The notes under the pieces are model-generated. The model was given only the letters and a program-made list of their open reading frames with translations. It was not told the DNA's origin and did not search any database. From Phocaeicola vulgatus ATCC 8482 (GTDB taxonomy: Bacteria; Bacteroidota; Bacteroidia; Bacteroidales; Bacteroidaceae), in assembly GCF_000012825.1 (NCBI RefSeq), contig NC_009614.1:868001-932000 (forward strand): 64,000 nt of DNA. The letters are read 5' to 3'. The translations under genes were made by a program, and so were the position numbers. Numbering within the stretch: the first letter of the stretch is position 1; every line of letters begins with the position of its first letter. Of this stretch, positions 9,893-19,405 are shown in pieces.

Positions 9893-9922
9893 GTTTTCGA
9901 ATGAGAACAGCACAAACGGTGC

Positions 9923-10924
9923 TTAAATAATAGAAGTACGTTTGGTAAATTCTATAATTTCGGGAATATAACCGAATGCCAGACCGGTCACCGTGTCGGC
10001 ACAACCATAATAAACGGCCACCCGTCCCGTTGCCGGATCATGCAAAGCCGCACAAGGGAAGCATACATTGGGCACATCACCCATGCATTCGTAAGGTTCA
10101 CGCGGAGAGATAAGATAAGGTCCCGAACGGAATTTCACCTTCCAGGGCTCGTCCAAGTCAAGCAATGCCGATCCAAAGGCATAGACATAACCGTTGCAGG
10201 AGCGAAGCACACCGTGATAGAACAGCAACCAGCCCTCACTGGTTTCGATGGGAATGGGGCCGGCGCCAATCTTCAGGCACTGCCATGCACTTACTTCAAA
10301 AGGCGCGGGTGACATGACGTGACGATGGTGTCCCCAAAACTCCAAGTCGGGCGACTCGCTATAATAAATATCTCCGAAAGGAGTATGCCCGTTGTCACTG
10401 GGACGGCTCAACATGGCAAACTTACCATTGATCTTGCGGGGAAACAGCACGCCATTACGGTTGAAAGGCAGGAAAGCATTCTCCACCTGATGGAATGTCT
10501 TGAAATCCGTAGTCCATGCCACGCCGATGGTGGGCTGGCCCTTATATCCGTTACACCAGGTCACATAGTAACGGTCGTCGATAAAGCAGACACGCGGGTC
10601 ATAACCGTACACCCATTCACCAATCTCAGGAATATCACACTGGAACTGCAACTTCTCCGGATTGATGTCCCAATGAACGGCGTCCTTGCTGAATCCCACA
10701 TGAAGCGCCATCCGGCGGTTTGTATCATCACAACGGAACACTCCGGCATACCCTTCGCCGAAAGGTACTACCGCACTATTGAATATACTATTGGATGTAG
10801 GCAGCAAATCACGGGGAATGATGGGATTCGCGCTACATCTCCACATTACATTTTTACAACCTTCGGGACGTTCCTCCCACGGCATACCGGGCAACGGATT
10901 GCCCGCAATCTTCAATTCACTCAT
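9923..10924 (-). CDS. GH130 beta-mannoside phosphorylase (probable Man-beta-1,4-GlcNAc phosphorylase)
   Basis: 333 residues, the usual length for this family, with no signal peptide, so cytoplasmic. Five-bladed propeller features are visible: [20 protein letters not shown] (about 47-66), [18 protein letters not shown] (about 106-123), [21 protein letters not shown] and [20 protein letters not shown]. The Asp in YDPRV is the position of the family's general acid. GH130 enzymes split beta-mannosides with phosphate to give mannose-1-phosphate. Being last in an operon with two endoglycosidases and a transporter, the best substrate guess is the Man-GlcNAc core left after N-glycan trimming. Other GH130 specificities cannot be excluded. 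Confidence 0.88.
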   Translation of the reverse strand: MSELKIAGNPLPGMPWEERPEGCKNVMWRCSANPIIPRDLLPTSNSIFNSAVVPFGEGYAGVFRCDDTNRRMALHVGFSKDAVHWDINPEKLQFQCDIPEIGEWVYGYDPRVCFIDDRYYVTWCNGYKGQPTIGVAWTTDFKTFHQVENAFLPFNRNGVLFPRKINGKFAMLSRPSDNGHTPFGDIYYSESPDLEFWGHHRHVMSPAPFEVSAWQCLKIGAGPIPIETSEGWLLFYHGVLRSCNGYVYAFGSALLDLDEPWKVKFRSGPYLISPREPYECMGDVPNVCFPCAALHDPATGRVAVYYGCADTVTGLAFGYIPEIIEFTKRTSII

Positions 10925-10956
10925 ATTCTCTTTTTTGTTAGGTTAATAGTTTTTCT

Positions 10957-12255
10957 CTATTTCTTGTCTTCGTGCGTGAAGGGTACAAACCAAGTCATCA
11001 GGAATGCCGGAATGGCAGCCACCAGCACAAAGATGAAAAACAGTTTATAGCCCAGCCAGTCGCTGACATATCCGGACATCATACCGGGCAACATGACACC
11101 CAGGTTCATGATACCCGATGCAAAAGCATAATGCGCCATCTGATGAGGGCCGGCAGCCACCTGTTGCATCATGAACAAGGTAAGCCCCACAAAGCCGAAG
11201 CCATATCCGAAATATTCCAGCACAATGGCTCCGCCGATAAGAGGCGCACTCTGCGGTTGGAAAATGGCAAGCAGCGTGTAAGCCATAAAAGGCAGATTGA
11301 ATACACAACACAAGGAGAACAAAGTCTTTTTCAATCCACGTGCGGAAATATAATATCCGCCCAGCAATGAACCGAGTACGAAAGCTGCCGCTCCGAAGGT
11401 TCCGTAATAAATGCCAATCTCCTGTTCTGTCAATCCCAAACCGCCCACATCACGACCGGCTTTCAGGAACAAAGGTACAATTTTCATCACAAACCCTTCG
11501 GCAAAACGATATAAAATAATAAAGCAGATGTAATAAACGATATGCTTTTTAGTAAAGAAGTTCCGGATGACATTCCATAACTCGGCCATACTCTGCGAAA
11601 AAGAGGTGACCGAATGGGCATGCTTGCCCGAAGGCAGCATACGGGTATGATAAAGTCCCAAAGCGAACATCACTCCTCCGAGGACAATCATAATGACCGT
11701 CCAGGAATAGAGTACCGCATCTTCGGCAGGACCTTCGTATTCATCTTTCAAGAAACCGGCCAGATAGACCAGCAGACCTGTACCGATAATCTTGGCTACG
11801 TTATAAAAAGCACCTTGCCAACCTATATACTTAGCCTGTTCCTGTGCATTCAACTCGTCCATATATACCCCGTCACAGGCCACATCGTGCGTTGCCCCGC
11901 TAAAGGCGACAATGGCGAACAAGGCGATAGTGATTGCAAAAAAGGACGGAAGATGAAGCGACAAGGCAATCAACCCGAAAGTGACTCCCGACACCATCTG
12001 AGTGAGGACGACAAAGAATTTCTTGGTACGGTACATCTCCAGCAACGGACTCCAAAGGGGTTTCAGTGTCCAGGGAAGCATGATAAGGGAAGTCCAGAAG
12101 GCTATCTTCGCATCACTGACTCCCAGACCTTTGTACATCAGTACAGCTACCATATTGAGGACAACAAAAGGGAGCCCCATACCAAAATAAGCGGTGGGAA
12201 CCCAAAAAATAGGACTACGGCGTTTTTTAGAAACCAAACTATCGGTTGTTTTCAT
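10957..12255 (-). CDS. MFS sugar transporter (AmpG/MelB-like)
   Basis: 432-residue inner-membrane permease with about 12 hydrophobic segments, such as YFGMGLPFVVLNMVAVLMY near the N-terminus and LFFIFVLVAAIPAFLMTWF at the C-terminus. Acidic and aromatic pore-side positions (FSGATHDVACDGVYMDE, about 140-156) recall AmpG-type muropeptide/disaccharide permeases. It sits 32 bases from the GH130 gene, so it probably brings the disaccharide that GH130 phosphorolyses into the cytoplasm. The substrate assignment is inference from position. Confidence 0.85.
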   Translation of the reverse strand: MKTTDSLVSKKRRSPIFWVPTAYFGMGLPFVVLNMVAVLMYKGLGVSDAKIAFWTSLIMLPWTLKPLWSPLLEMYRTKKFFVVLTQMVSGVTFGLIALSLHLPSFFAITIALFAIVAFSGATHDVACDGVYMDELNAQEQAKYIGWQGAFYNVAKIIGTGLLVYLAGFLKDEYEGPAEDAVLYSWTVIMIVLGGVMFALGLYHTRMLPSGKHAHSVTSFSQSMAELWNVIRNFFTKKHIVYYICFIILYRFAEGFVMKIVPLFLKAGRDVGGLGLTEQEIGIYYGTFGAAAFVLGSLLGGYYISARGLKKTLFSLCCVFNLPFMAYTLLAIFQPQSAPLIGGAIVLEYFGYGFGFVGLTLFMMQQVAAGPHQMAHYAFASGIMNLGVMLPGMMSGYVSDWLGYKLFFIFVLVAAIPAFLMTWFVPFTHEDKK

Positions 12256-12302
12256 TCATTTCATTTAAAAGGTTCTATAATTCATTTATTTTCAATTCCT
12301 GT

Positions 12303-14534
12303 TTACAGCACGGTCACCTCATCTACAAAGAACCAGGACGGATGCCCCACTCCATAATGCCATGCAGGACATTCTTTGGTTCCGGTAATCTCTACTTTGA
12401 TATAACGCATAGAAACCGGACGGGGACATTCGCTTCTGACTCCCGTAAACTTCACTTTGCCCGAACGTTCCTCGGGCAGATCGTGAACTTCCCAAAGCGT
12501 ATACTTCTGTCCGTCCTCCGAATAGGAATACACCACTTTAAGCGGGCACAAAATCCATGCGCCAATTTGGTGCAGGAAGTCGGTCTCCACACTGCTGACC
12601 GGTTTCTTGTCTCCCAAATCAATAATGAAAGCGCCATCCTTACCTTCCCAGCCCACCCAGCTTTCCACAAAGGTAGAACCGCCAAATAATCCGTCAGTCA
12701 AGGCAGCCGCCATTTCCTTGTATTTGCCCGAAGGCTCGGACAAGAAACGCACCGACGCTCCCAACGCTTTACTTTCTTGCGCAGGAGGCATATAGCGTTT
12801 CCTGTATAATTCACAATAATCCACCGGTGAATTGCTCCGCTCATTCAAGGTAGGCACACGGAACTCCCGCACGCGTTGCTCAAATAAAGTAAGTTTACGG
12901 TCTATGTCCGCCAAATCCTTCCGGCTCTCGGTACGCGCTATCTCCAACGCCGAATACTGCAAAGGCAAACGGGTACGACGGACACGCTTTAAATAGACGG
13001 GCTTATCGGCTACCGCCTTCTCCGCCTCATCGAATAACCGGTCGTAACGCCGCATCAAAGCCGGTTTCAACATCCCATTTTTATGAGATACCGGAGAATC
13101 ATAAATCCACAAACGCTGTCCGCTTCCTATCAATGCCCCTTCCATCATGCGCATGTAACTGTATAAAAAAGGAGCCGCTTCGCCGTAATACCCTTTCAGG
13201 AAACGGTGCGTCAACGAGTCCACATTCACTTCCGGATTCCACATCAGTTTGGAAACCAAGTAAGTACGCAGCTCGGCGAAATCTCCTCCCCTGCTACCCG
13301 CGATCTGAGAAAAATGCATTTTTGCATGATGCTGATGAAACAGACGGATATTGTCCTGCAAAATATGAAAATTTGGGAAAGGAGACAAATAATTATCAAA
13401 GTTTATTCCATAATCCCAAATAAAAAGTTGATCGGATATGCGCGACCATCCTTCCAGAGCCTTGACAAAATGCCGGCCGGAAGCGTTTTCCGTCAATGAG
13501 ACTTCGCGGTCACAGTCTATGTCGCAAAGCATGATATATACATTAGACAATGGCTTTACGTGCTTGGGGGGAGTCATGGTATATAAATAAGCCAATGTCG
13601 CAAATTCCTTATCCGGGAAGCGGGCGGCCAATTGATTGATAAAATGGATCAAGCTGCCCGACGGCCCCCCTTCTTCTTCGTCCAGTTTGCGGCAATTGTC
13701 ACAGGCGCAATTCGTATAATTACCGTCATTTTGACTGACGCAGATCATTTTCTTGTCGGGATGGGCCTTAAACAGGGAGTCAATGCGCTGAGAAACAATT
13801 TCCAGCACCTCAGGATTAGTCAGGCACCACTGGCTGGCTTTGCCGGGATGACGTTTCCCTTTGAAATAAGAGTAGTATTCGGGATGGGTCTTTCCATAGA
13901 CGGAAGAAGGCAGCAGCTTGTCGAAGGTATGTACCCAATAACCGGCCGCAAAGACTTCCGCCGGCTCTTCCAGGCGGTTCCACCATTTATAGACCGTATC
14001 TGTACGCATGGCATAACACTGGCTTTGCCTGTAACGGAAAGCCGGATAGTCGTACAAGGAGATAGCAGGCAACGCGATGGTACGTAAGGAAGGATAATCA
14101 GCTTCTTTTTCTCCCCAATAGTTCACGTCCAGATATTGTTCCAGGAGTGTCACGGCTCCATAAACCGTTCCATTCCCTTCTTTACCCAAAATACGGAGTA
14201 TCCCCTCTTGCGTAGAAATGAAAAAGCCATCGTGCCGAATAGAGGAGCGGGCGGCTTCCAGTCGCGGATTTCCGTTTACTTGCACATCTCCGATGGCGAT
14301 ATCTCCTTTCCGCGGAGTGCCCTTGGTGACAATCGGCAAGCGGCAGCCACTGATTTTCTGAATGAAGTCTTGTAAAATGGTTGCAGCCGTCCAGTCGGTC
14401 GCATTACTTCCATCTATCAGGATAGAGGAGCGGGAGGTTCCGTCTTTTACCAAGACGACTTGAGCGCAAAGGGGAAGTGCCGGACATACCCCCAATAAAA
14501 GAATCAGTATGAATCTAAAAGTAAGGTGTTTCAT
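12303..14534 (-). CDS. DUF4838 protein, GH163-type endo-beta-N-acetylglucosaminidase, with C-terminal F5/8C-like domain
   Basis: 743 residues from the ATG at 14534, chosen because MKHLTFRFILILLLGVCPALPLCAQ is a signal peptide; a longer frame adds 16 non-signal residues. An N-terminal alpha/beta domain (about 25-130) precedes a TIM-barrel region with the DUF4838 signature CVSQNDGNYTNCACDNCRK (near residue 255). A C-terminal beta-sandwich (about 600-743, SSVETDFLHQIGAWILCP ... RYIKVEITGTKECP) resembles a discoidin-like carbohydrate-binding fold. DUF4838 corresponds to family GH163, whose known members cut the chitobiose core of complex N-glycans. It lies in the same operon as a GH18 endoglycosidase. 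Confidence 0.8.
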   Translation of the reverse strand: MKHLTFRFILILLLGVCPALPLCAQVVLVKDGTSRSSILIDGSNATDWTAATILQDFIQKISGCRLPIVTKGTPRKGDIAIGDVQVNGNPRLEAARSSIRHDGFFISTQEGILRILGKEGNGTVYGAVTLLEQYLDVNYWGEKEADYPSLRTIALPAISLYDYPAFRYRQSQCYAMRTDTVYKWWNRLEEPAEVFAAGYWVHTFDKLLPSSVYGKTHPEYYSYFKGKRHPGKASQWCLTNPEVLEIVSQRIDSLFKAHPDKKMICVSQNDGNYTNCACDNCRKLDEEEGGPSGSLIHFINQLAARFPDKEFATLAYLYTMTPPKHVKPLSNVYIMLCDIDCDREVSLTENASGRHFVKALEGWSRISDQLFIWDYGINFDNYLSPFPNFHILQDNIRLFHQHHAKMHFSQIAGSRGGDFAELRTYLVSKLMWNPEVNVDSLTHRFLKGYYGEAAPFLYSYMRMMEGALIGSGQRLWIYDSPVSHKNGMLKPALMRRYDRLFDEAEKAVADKPVYLKRVRRTRLPLQYSALEIARTESRKDLADIDRKLTLFEQRVREFRVPTLNERSNSPVDYCELYRKRYMPPAQESKALGASVRFLSEPSGKYKEMAAALTDGLFGGSTFVESWVGWEGKDGAFIIDLGDKKPVSSVETDFLHQIGAWILCPLKVVYSYSEDGQKYTLWEVHDLPEERSGKVKFTGVRSECPRPVSMRYIKVEITGTKECPAWHYGVGHPSWFFVDEVTVL

Positions 14535-14607
14535 CGTATGTATAGAAAAACATAAAGGAGTGCCGCCCCTGACAGGCAGCACTCTTTTATAGGGTCATTT
14601 AAACTTT

Positions 14608-15597
14608 TTATTGATACAGGTCCAACTCTGCAAACCCTGTAAAATCAGCAGGCGAAACAATATCTATCCGGAACTCTTTTACATTTTCAACAGCCGGAAT
14701 AAATACAGCATACTGAGGATCGTTTCCTTTGAAACTTCCAAACCGGAATAATCCAGCCTCAGTCCATTCGGTATCTCCTTCTTTTTTCACTTTCACCTTC
14801 GCCTCTCTTACATTGTATGAAGAGCCGAAAGTCGTCTGCCTAGTGAGAGAGAATCCGGTCAAGTGGGTCGGAGCAGGCAAAGTGGTCGCCCACCAACACT
14901 CACCGGCACTCACTACTCCCCATGTAAACCAAGTAGTAGAGACATCGCCATCAACCGCCAGGCGCCCACCAAACTGCGCCTCATCATACCCATAAGCATA
15001 ACTAAAACTCACATCCCAGTCAGTACGGTCAAGGGGCTTCCAGGCGGCAGGTTTATTATATCCCGTATTGGTTGTCGAGAAATCCGCAATAAAATAAATC
15101 AGATTCCGATCCATGCTGACCGCTCCTTTATCGTCGACCGCTTTCAAGGATACCGGTAAAAGGTATTTATCGATTTTGCTCAGCTTATCCCAATTGCTGA
15201 AGGAGATGAAAATCGTATCCGACGAGAAATTATCTCCTTGATTTATTGTTACTTCATTGGTAGAGAATGAATAAGTTCCTTCGGGAAAAGGCAAGTATTT
15301 CTTCCCGTACGTTTCATTATACTTCTCTACCAGCTTGCTGTCTTCCTCCACACGCAAGGTGGTATTCCGATCTACCCTCATGGTCGATTTACCAACCACA
15401 TAAAAGAAAGGCCGACCGGCAACCGAATTATCCACCAACGACACACTAAAGGTGGTGGGATAAGTTGTCGCGGAAGGATCGGTTGATATATAATAAATCT
15501 GATCGATAACCACATCCTTATCATCATTGCAAGATGCTAACGTAAATGCTGCGGACATACCAACTGCCATCAGCATTAACTTCCAGTATTTTTTCAT
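14608..15597 (-). CDS. Surface glycan-binding lipoprotein, DUF1735 plus F5/8 type C-like domain
   Basis: 329 residues from the ATG at 15597; another ATG lies two codons upstream. The SPII lipobox is LASC with the Cys near residue 22, followed by NDDKD, an acidic stretch like the surface-export signals of Bacteroides lipoproteins. The first half is a DUF1735-type beta-sandwich (YISTDPSATTYPTTFSVSLVD, EKYNETYGKKYLPFPEGTYSF). The second half (about 195-329) is discoidin-like (FGGRLAVDGDVSTTWFTWG ... FRIDIVSPADFTGFAELDLYQ). Proteins of this layout beside GH18 and SusCD genes act as surface glycan-binding proteins. No catalytic motif is visible. Confidence 0.78.
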   Translation of the reverse strand: MKKYWKLMLMAVGMSAAFTLASCNDDKDVVIDQIYYISTDPSATTYPTTFSVSLVDNSVAGRPFFYVVGKSTMRVDRNTTLRVEEDSKLVEKYNETYGKKYLPFPEGTYSFSTNEVTINQGDNFSSDTIFISFSNWDKLSKIDKYLLPVSLKAVDDKGAVSMDRNLIYFIADFSTTNTGYNKPAAWKPLDRTDWDVSFSYAYGYDEAQFGGRLAVDGDVSTTWFTWGVVSAGECWWATTLPAPTHLTGFSLTRQTTFGSSYNVREAKVKVKKEGDTEWTEAGLFRFGSFKGNDPQYAVFIPAVENVKEFRIDIVSPADFTGFAELDLYQ

Positions 15598-15621
15598 AAT
15601 CATAATCTTTTAATAGGGTGA

Positions 15622-16743
15622 CTATTTGAATTTAATGTCATGTCTCCACTCCAAAGTACCTTTGGCGGTCATATCATAATGATTGGAAGTACAGTCCTTC
15701 AAAAGGTTGCCTTCACCTTCATCCAGTCTCCAGTAACCTATCAGGTCAGGGCTGGCGGGATTTACTCCCAAGTACATATTGGCTTTAATCTGAGTCTGGC
15801 TGACAGCCTTTTTCCACAAGCGCAACTGTGCCATCATACAGTTGTCTCTAAACCAAGTGCCACTGGTAATGATGTGCATGCCATCAATATTGGCCAGACC
15901 ACCTTTGGTCTGTAACGTCACATCCTTCTCACCATTAATATAGATGGTAACCAAGCCAGTTGCATCGTAAGTTATCGCCAAATGATACCATTTGTTTTTC
16001 TCGAATAAAGTAACCGTATTCACCTGGGAACCCATGGTCTTAATCTGCAACGAGTTGTAAGGAATAGAAGCGTCTCCAAAACGAATATAGATTTCAGTAC
16101 CATTGCCTCCGGAATTAATAATAGCCTGATTATTAATTTGGAAACCGTCCATCCATACCCAAGTCTCAATAGACCATTCGGGAAGAGAGAGGCCAAACGG
16201 CGTACTGGTGCCTGCCACATTCGATGTATTCATGAAAGGCGCCGACTGGATTAACGCTTTGTCCAGCAAAATGATATAATGGTCGGATTCGCCAATGGTA
16301 GAAACCGCTCCTTCCGCCACTTTCATACGTACAGGAACAGCATATAACTCACCGTTATCATTAGGAAAGTTTTTAATCGTAAAAGTAGTAGCTTCGGCCA
16401 CTGTTTCGCCTGCCTTTATTTCAAAGTTCTTGTTATAAGACAAGAATTTTTCCGGCAGCACTTCATAAGTAGTGAAATGCTTCTCATTATATTCCGTCAA
16501 GATAGCAGGGTCTATTTCGATAGTACCGGTCACGTTTTCCCCGACAGCCTGTCCCAAACGGGCGGTTATCGAAGTAGTCGTCACCTCTCCATCCACCGTC
16601 AGCTTCGTATTGTTGGAGGCAGACAGTGAAGGTTCTTCCAAATAAATAGCGTTGTCTATCACATTATACTCTGCATTATCGCATGCCGTAAGGAATGCCA
16701 ATGATGCGGTACAAGCTATAATATAGTATCTTAGTTTTTTCAT
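15622..16743 (-). CDS. Surface glycan-binding lipoprotein, DUF1735 plus LamG domain
   Basis: 373 residues from the ATG at 16743. SPII signal MKKLRYYIIACTASLAFLTAC with DNAE after the Cys. An N-terminal DUF1735-like domain (about 25-165, ILTEYNEKHFTTYEVLPEKF) precedes a concanavalin/LamG domain (about 185-365) with WSIETWVWMDGFQ, NKWYHLAITYDATGLVTIYI and DLIGYWRLDEGEGN, the characteristic LamG_3 segments. It has no catalytic residues I recognise. Its place between the GH18 gene and another DUF1735 lipoprotein points to binding the glycan or glycoprotein at the cell surface. Confidence 0.8.
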   Translation of the reverse strand: MKKLRYYIIACTASLAFLTACDNAEYNVIDNAIYLEEPSLSASNNTKLTVDGEVTTTSITARLGQAVGENVTGTIEIDPAILTEYNEKHFTTYEVLPEKFLSYNKNFEIKAGETVAEATTFTIKNFPNDNGELYAVPVRMKVAEGAVSTIGESDHYIILLDKALIQSAPFMNTSNVAGTSTPFGLSLPEWSIETWVWMDGFQINNQAIINSGGNGTEIYIRFGDASIPYNSLQIKTMGSQVNTVTLFEKNKWYHLAITYDATGLVTIYINGEKDVTLQTKGGLANIDGMHIITSGTWFRDNCMMAQLRLWKKAVSQTQIKANMYLGVNPASPDLIGYWRLDEGEGNLLKDCTSNHYDMTAKGTLEWRHDIKFK

Positions 16744-16760
16744 AATGCACATTCGTTTAA

Positions 16761-17819
16761 TTATTTTTTTACAGCTGGATTCATGATACCAATTGCCTCA
16801 CGCAAATATTTATAGTCCACAGGAGTCGTAGGATAGTCATACTCCATGTGATAAGTTCCGACGCCGCCCTTGCGAACCGGCTTGTCATTTACCATCGGGC
16901 TCCAACGGGCCATACCTGCCAAAGACTTCATCACATTGCCATAACGGTCTTTATAATGCTCATAACCACCGGTCTGAGCTAAAGATTCGAAATTTTCGGT
17001 TACTATATACATCTTGGCAACTTGCTCAGGCGTTAACACCCCGTCAAAATTGCGGATGGTACTATTCAAGCGGCTGTCCAAATCGGCGTCTCCCGTGCTG
17101 TTATAAGCCTGAACAATGAAATAGTCAAAATAAGGACCGCTTTCCGATACGATACTTTGAGGCTCTCCGTCGATGACCAATAAGCGTCCTGTACCCGACT
17201 TGGGGCCGATGCGTTGTCCCAGCGTCTTGATAAAGTGCAACATATAAGCGTCATTTCCCGACAATGGACCACGATGACCATAGTTAGGTTCATAGTCTAT
17301 GTCAAACCCGTCATAATCATATTTGTCAATGGTATCACAAATGGCATTGGCATATTTCTCAATAGCGGCCAAGTTGGCGGGATTATCGGGAGCCGCACTT
17401 GAACTGTCCCATCCCCAATACTCCTCGGCGGTCTGACCTTGAGGAGTCAGCTGGTCTCCGATATTCTGAATAATGAAACACACCAAAGCACGGGTACCTT
17501 TCAATTCCTTCACCTTTCTTTTATCAGCCATGCGGGCCTCATCCAAATTACGCCAGTTTCCCCAAATAGAAACAAAGTCCACACTATCGGGCAATCCCAT
17601 CATGCTATTCACCATCGAAGCGCCCAGTCCGGTCCAATTGCCAAACCAGCCAAAAGCTACCTGATGGTCAGTCTGCTTATAGTTACGCAAGTTGGCATAG
17701 TAGTCCGCTCCGGGATATTCAAAATAATCCTCACTTTCCGTTTCTGTCCAGTCACTGCATCCCCAGAATGTACTAAAAAGCAGACTGAGCAATACGGCAT
17801 ATATATAGTTTGTTTTCAT
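16761..17819 (-). CDS. GH18 endo-beta-N-acetylglucosaminidase (Endo F/EndoBT type)
   Basis: 352-residue lipoprotein (LLFSTFWGC lipobox, Cys near residue 21). The GH18 catalytic motif DGFDIDYE gives Asp170, Asp173, Asp175 and the acid Glu177. Downstream FDYFIVQAYNSTGD provides the Tyr/Asn substrate-assistance region typical of GH18 endoglycosidases. Such enzymes cut between the two GlcNAc residues of N-glycans at the cell surface, leaving one GlcNAc on the protein. SusD lies directly upstream and the LamG binding protein directly downstream in the same operon. High-mannose specificity is likely from the neighbouring GH92 genes but is not shown by the sequence. Confidence 0.9.
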   Translation of the reverse strand: MKTNYIYAVLLSLLFSTFWGCSDWTETESEDYFEYPGADYYANLRNYKQTDHQVAFGWFGNWTGLGASMVNSMMGLPDSVDFVSIWGNWRNLDEARMADKRKVKELKGTRALVCFIIQNIGDQLTPQGQTAEEYWGWDSSSAAPDNPANLAAIEKYANAICDTIDKYDYDGFDIDYEPNYGHRGPLSGNDAYMLHFIKTLGQRIGPKSGTGRLLVIDGEPQSIVSESGPYFDYFIVQAYNSTGDADLDSRLNSTIRNFDGVLTPEQVAKMYIVTENFESLAQTGGYEHYKDRYGNVMKSLAGMARWSPMVNDKPVRKGGVGTYHMEYDYPTTPVDYKYLREAIGIMNPAVKK

Positions 17820-17850
17820 AGGTTTATCACTTATTTTAAGTATTTATACA

Positions 17851-19392
17851 TCAATTCTTCTTCGCCCACCATAAATCAGTGGCACCTGTATCACTGCCTC
17901 CCAACATAGAAACGGCAGCTTTCACATTTTCCGAATTCGCCTGTTTTTCCTTCAGCGGGAAAGGCAGACGTCGCTGCTGCCTGCTGGTAGAAATCACTCC
18001 GTTGCTTAAATTATCGACTACGGGGAATATTTCAGGATATCCGGTACGTCTGTAGTCAGACCAAGCCTCAAAGCCTAACGGGAAATTAGCGATCCATTTC
18101 TGAGTGATGATGCGTTCCAGCTTCTCTTCGAATGGCGCACTTTCCTCCCAAGCTACGGTAATCTCTGTTTGAACTTGATAGCTTAGTCTAGAAGACTCTA
18201 CGGGTGAAGTATAGTCTTCAGGTGTAGAAGTATTGTCCGACAAGTATTTACCTACGCCCGACACACCCCGTTCCGTAAAGGACAAAGTGACGCCTTGTTC
18301 GTAAAGTTCCTGCGCCGTTCCACCCATGTTCCATCCTCTTAATGCACCTTCCGCACGTAAGAAAGCGGTTTCCGAACTAAAGAACATCGGCATACTTTCA
18401 CCCTGGGAAAAATTAGGCTTTGAGAAAGGAGCGCCTATAGCACTGGTCATTCCCTTGACACCTGAACGGAGTCCTACAAACGTGGCTTCTCCATCGATAG
18501 TAGCCGGTGTAAAATAAGCTGCCATACGCGGGTCGTTATAGCCATTCATATAACTGGTCAGTGTAGCGTTCGCCCTGATTTCCCCCCAGCTATTGGCAAC
18601 CAGCCAGAACGGATTAGGCTCGACTCCTACGGCAACCATCGCGTTGTATTCGGGAGAGTCAATCAAGCCTCCAGCGTCACTCACGGCTTCTTCCGCCATT
18701 TTGCGTGCCAATGCTTCGTCCGCATTCACGATACGAAGAGCCAGACGGAGTTTCAAGGAGTTGGCAAAGCGAAGCCATTTAGCATAATCTCCGCCATACA
18801 CCACATCATTGGCACCCAAAGGTTTCAAACTAGATTCCGACAAATAATCTCTTAATGCGGCAATGGCAAAATTCAAGTCATCGAACATATTTTGGTACAA
18901 CTCCGGTTCACAGTCATAAGGAACCTGAGAGTTCTCCTGTGTCATCTTACTGAAAGGAATCGGTCCGTAGCACAAAGCCACGCGCTGCATCGCATTGACA
19001 CGAAGCAACTTAGCCATTGCAAAATAATGTCCCTTCCCACCTGTCGCATCCAACACCTTATAGTAGTTGGGATAGAATTTTTCAAACGGTGTGTTGAAAG
19101 GAATTTGATTCCACCCGTCTGTCTGGTTATAAGTATTAAAGTTAGACCCTCCCCACGAAGTGGACATCGTCAGATAACCACCATAAGGGCCGGCCACCAT
19201 CTGGTCTATCATCTGGTTGTCGTTTTGCTGCACATTGATGCCTGTCGTTATCATTTGTGTAAACAACAAAGGAGGATCCAATTTATGCGGTTCATAAGGA
19301 TTGGTATTATACTCTTCAAAATTGCCTATACATCCTGTAAATACAGGAAGCAGCGCTGTAGCCAAAGCAATATGTAACAATTTCTTTTTCAT
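17851..19392 (-). CDS. SusD-like glycan-binding lipoprotein
   Basis: 513 residues, SPII signal MKKKLLHIALATALLPVFTGC. The opening FEEYNTNPYEPHKLDPPLLF and the TPR-like helices (YAKWLRFANSLKLRLALRI, about 215-235) and C-terminal IITQKWIANFPLGFEAWSDYRRTGYP are the hallmarks of the SusD/RagB family, SusD-like_2 branch. It forms the lid of the SusC pore encoded directly upstream (13 bases between the genes) and captures oligosaccharide for import across the outer membrane. Confidence 0.94.
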   Translation of the reverse strand: MKKKLLHIALATALLPVFTGCIGNFEEYNTNPYEPHKLDPPLLFTQMITTGINVQQNDNQMIDQMVAGPYGGYLTMSTSWGGSNFNTYNQTDGWNQIPFNTPFEKFYPNYYKVLDATGGKGHYFAMAKLLRVNAMQRVALCYGPIPFSKMTQENSQVPYDCEPELYQNMFDDLNFAIAALRDYLSESSLKPLGANDVVYGGDYAKWLRFANSLKLRLALRIVNADEALARKMAEEAVSDAGGLIDSPEYNAMVAVGVEPNPFWLVANSWGEIRANATLTSYMNGYNDPRMAAYFTPATIDGEATFVGLRSGVKGMTSAIGAPFSKPNFSQGESMPMFFSSETAFLRAEGALRGWNMGGTAQELYEQGVTLSFTERGVSGVGKYLSDNTSTPEDYTSPVESSRLSYQVQTEITVAWEESAPFEEKLERIITQKWIANFPLGFEAWSDYRRTGYPEIFPVVDNLSNGVISTSRQQRRLPFPLKEKQANSENVKAAVSMLGGSDTGATDLWWAKKN

Positions 19393-19405
19393 AATTCAGG
19401 AGTTT

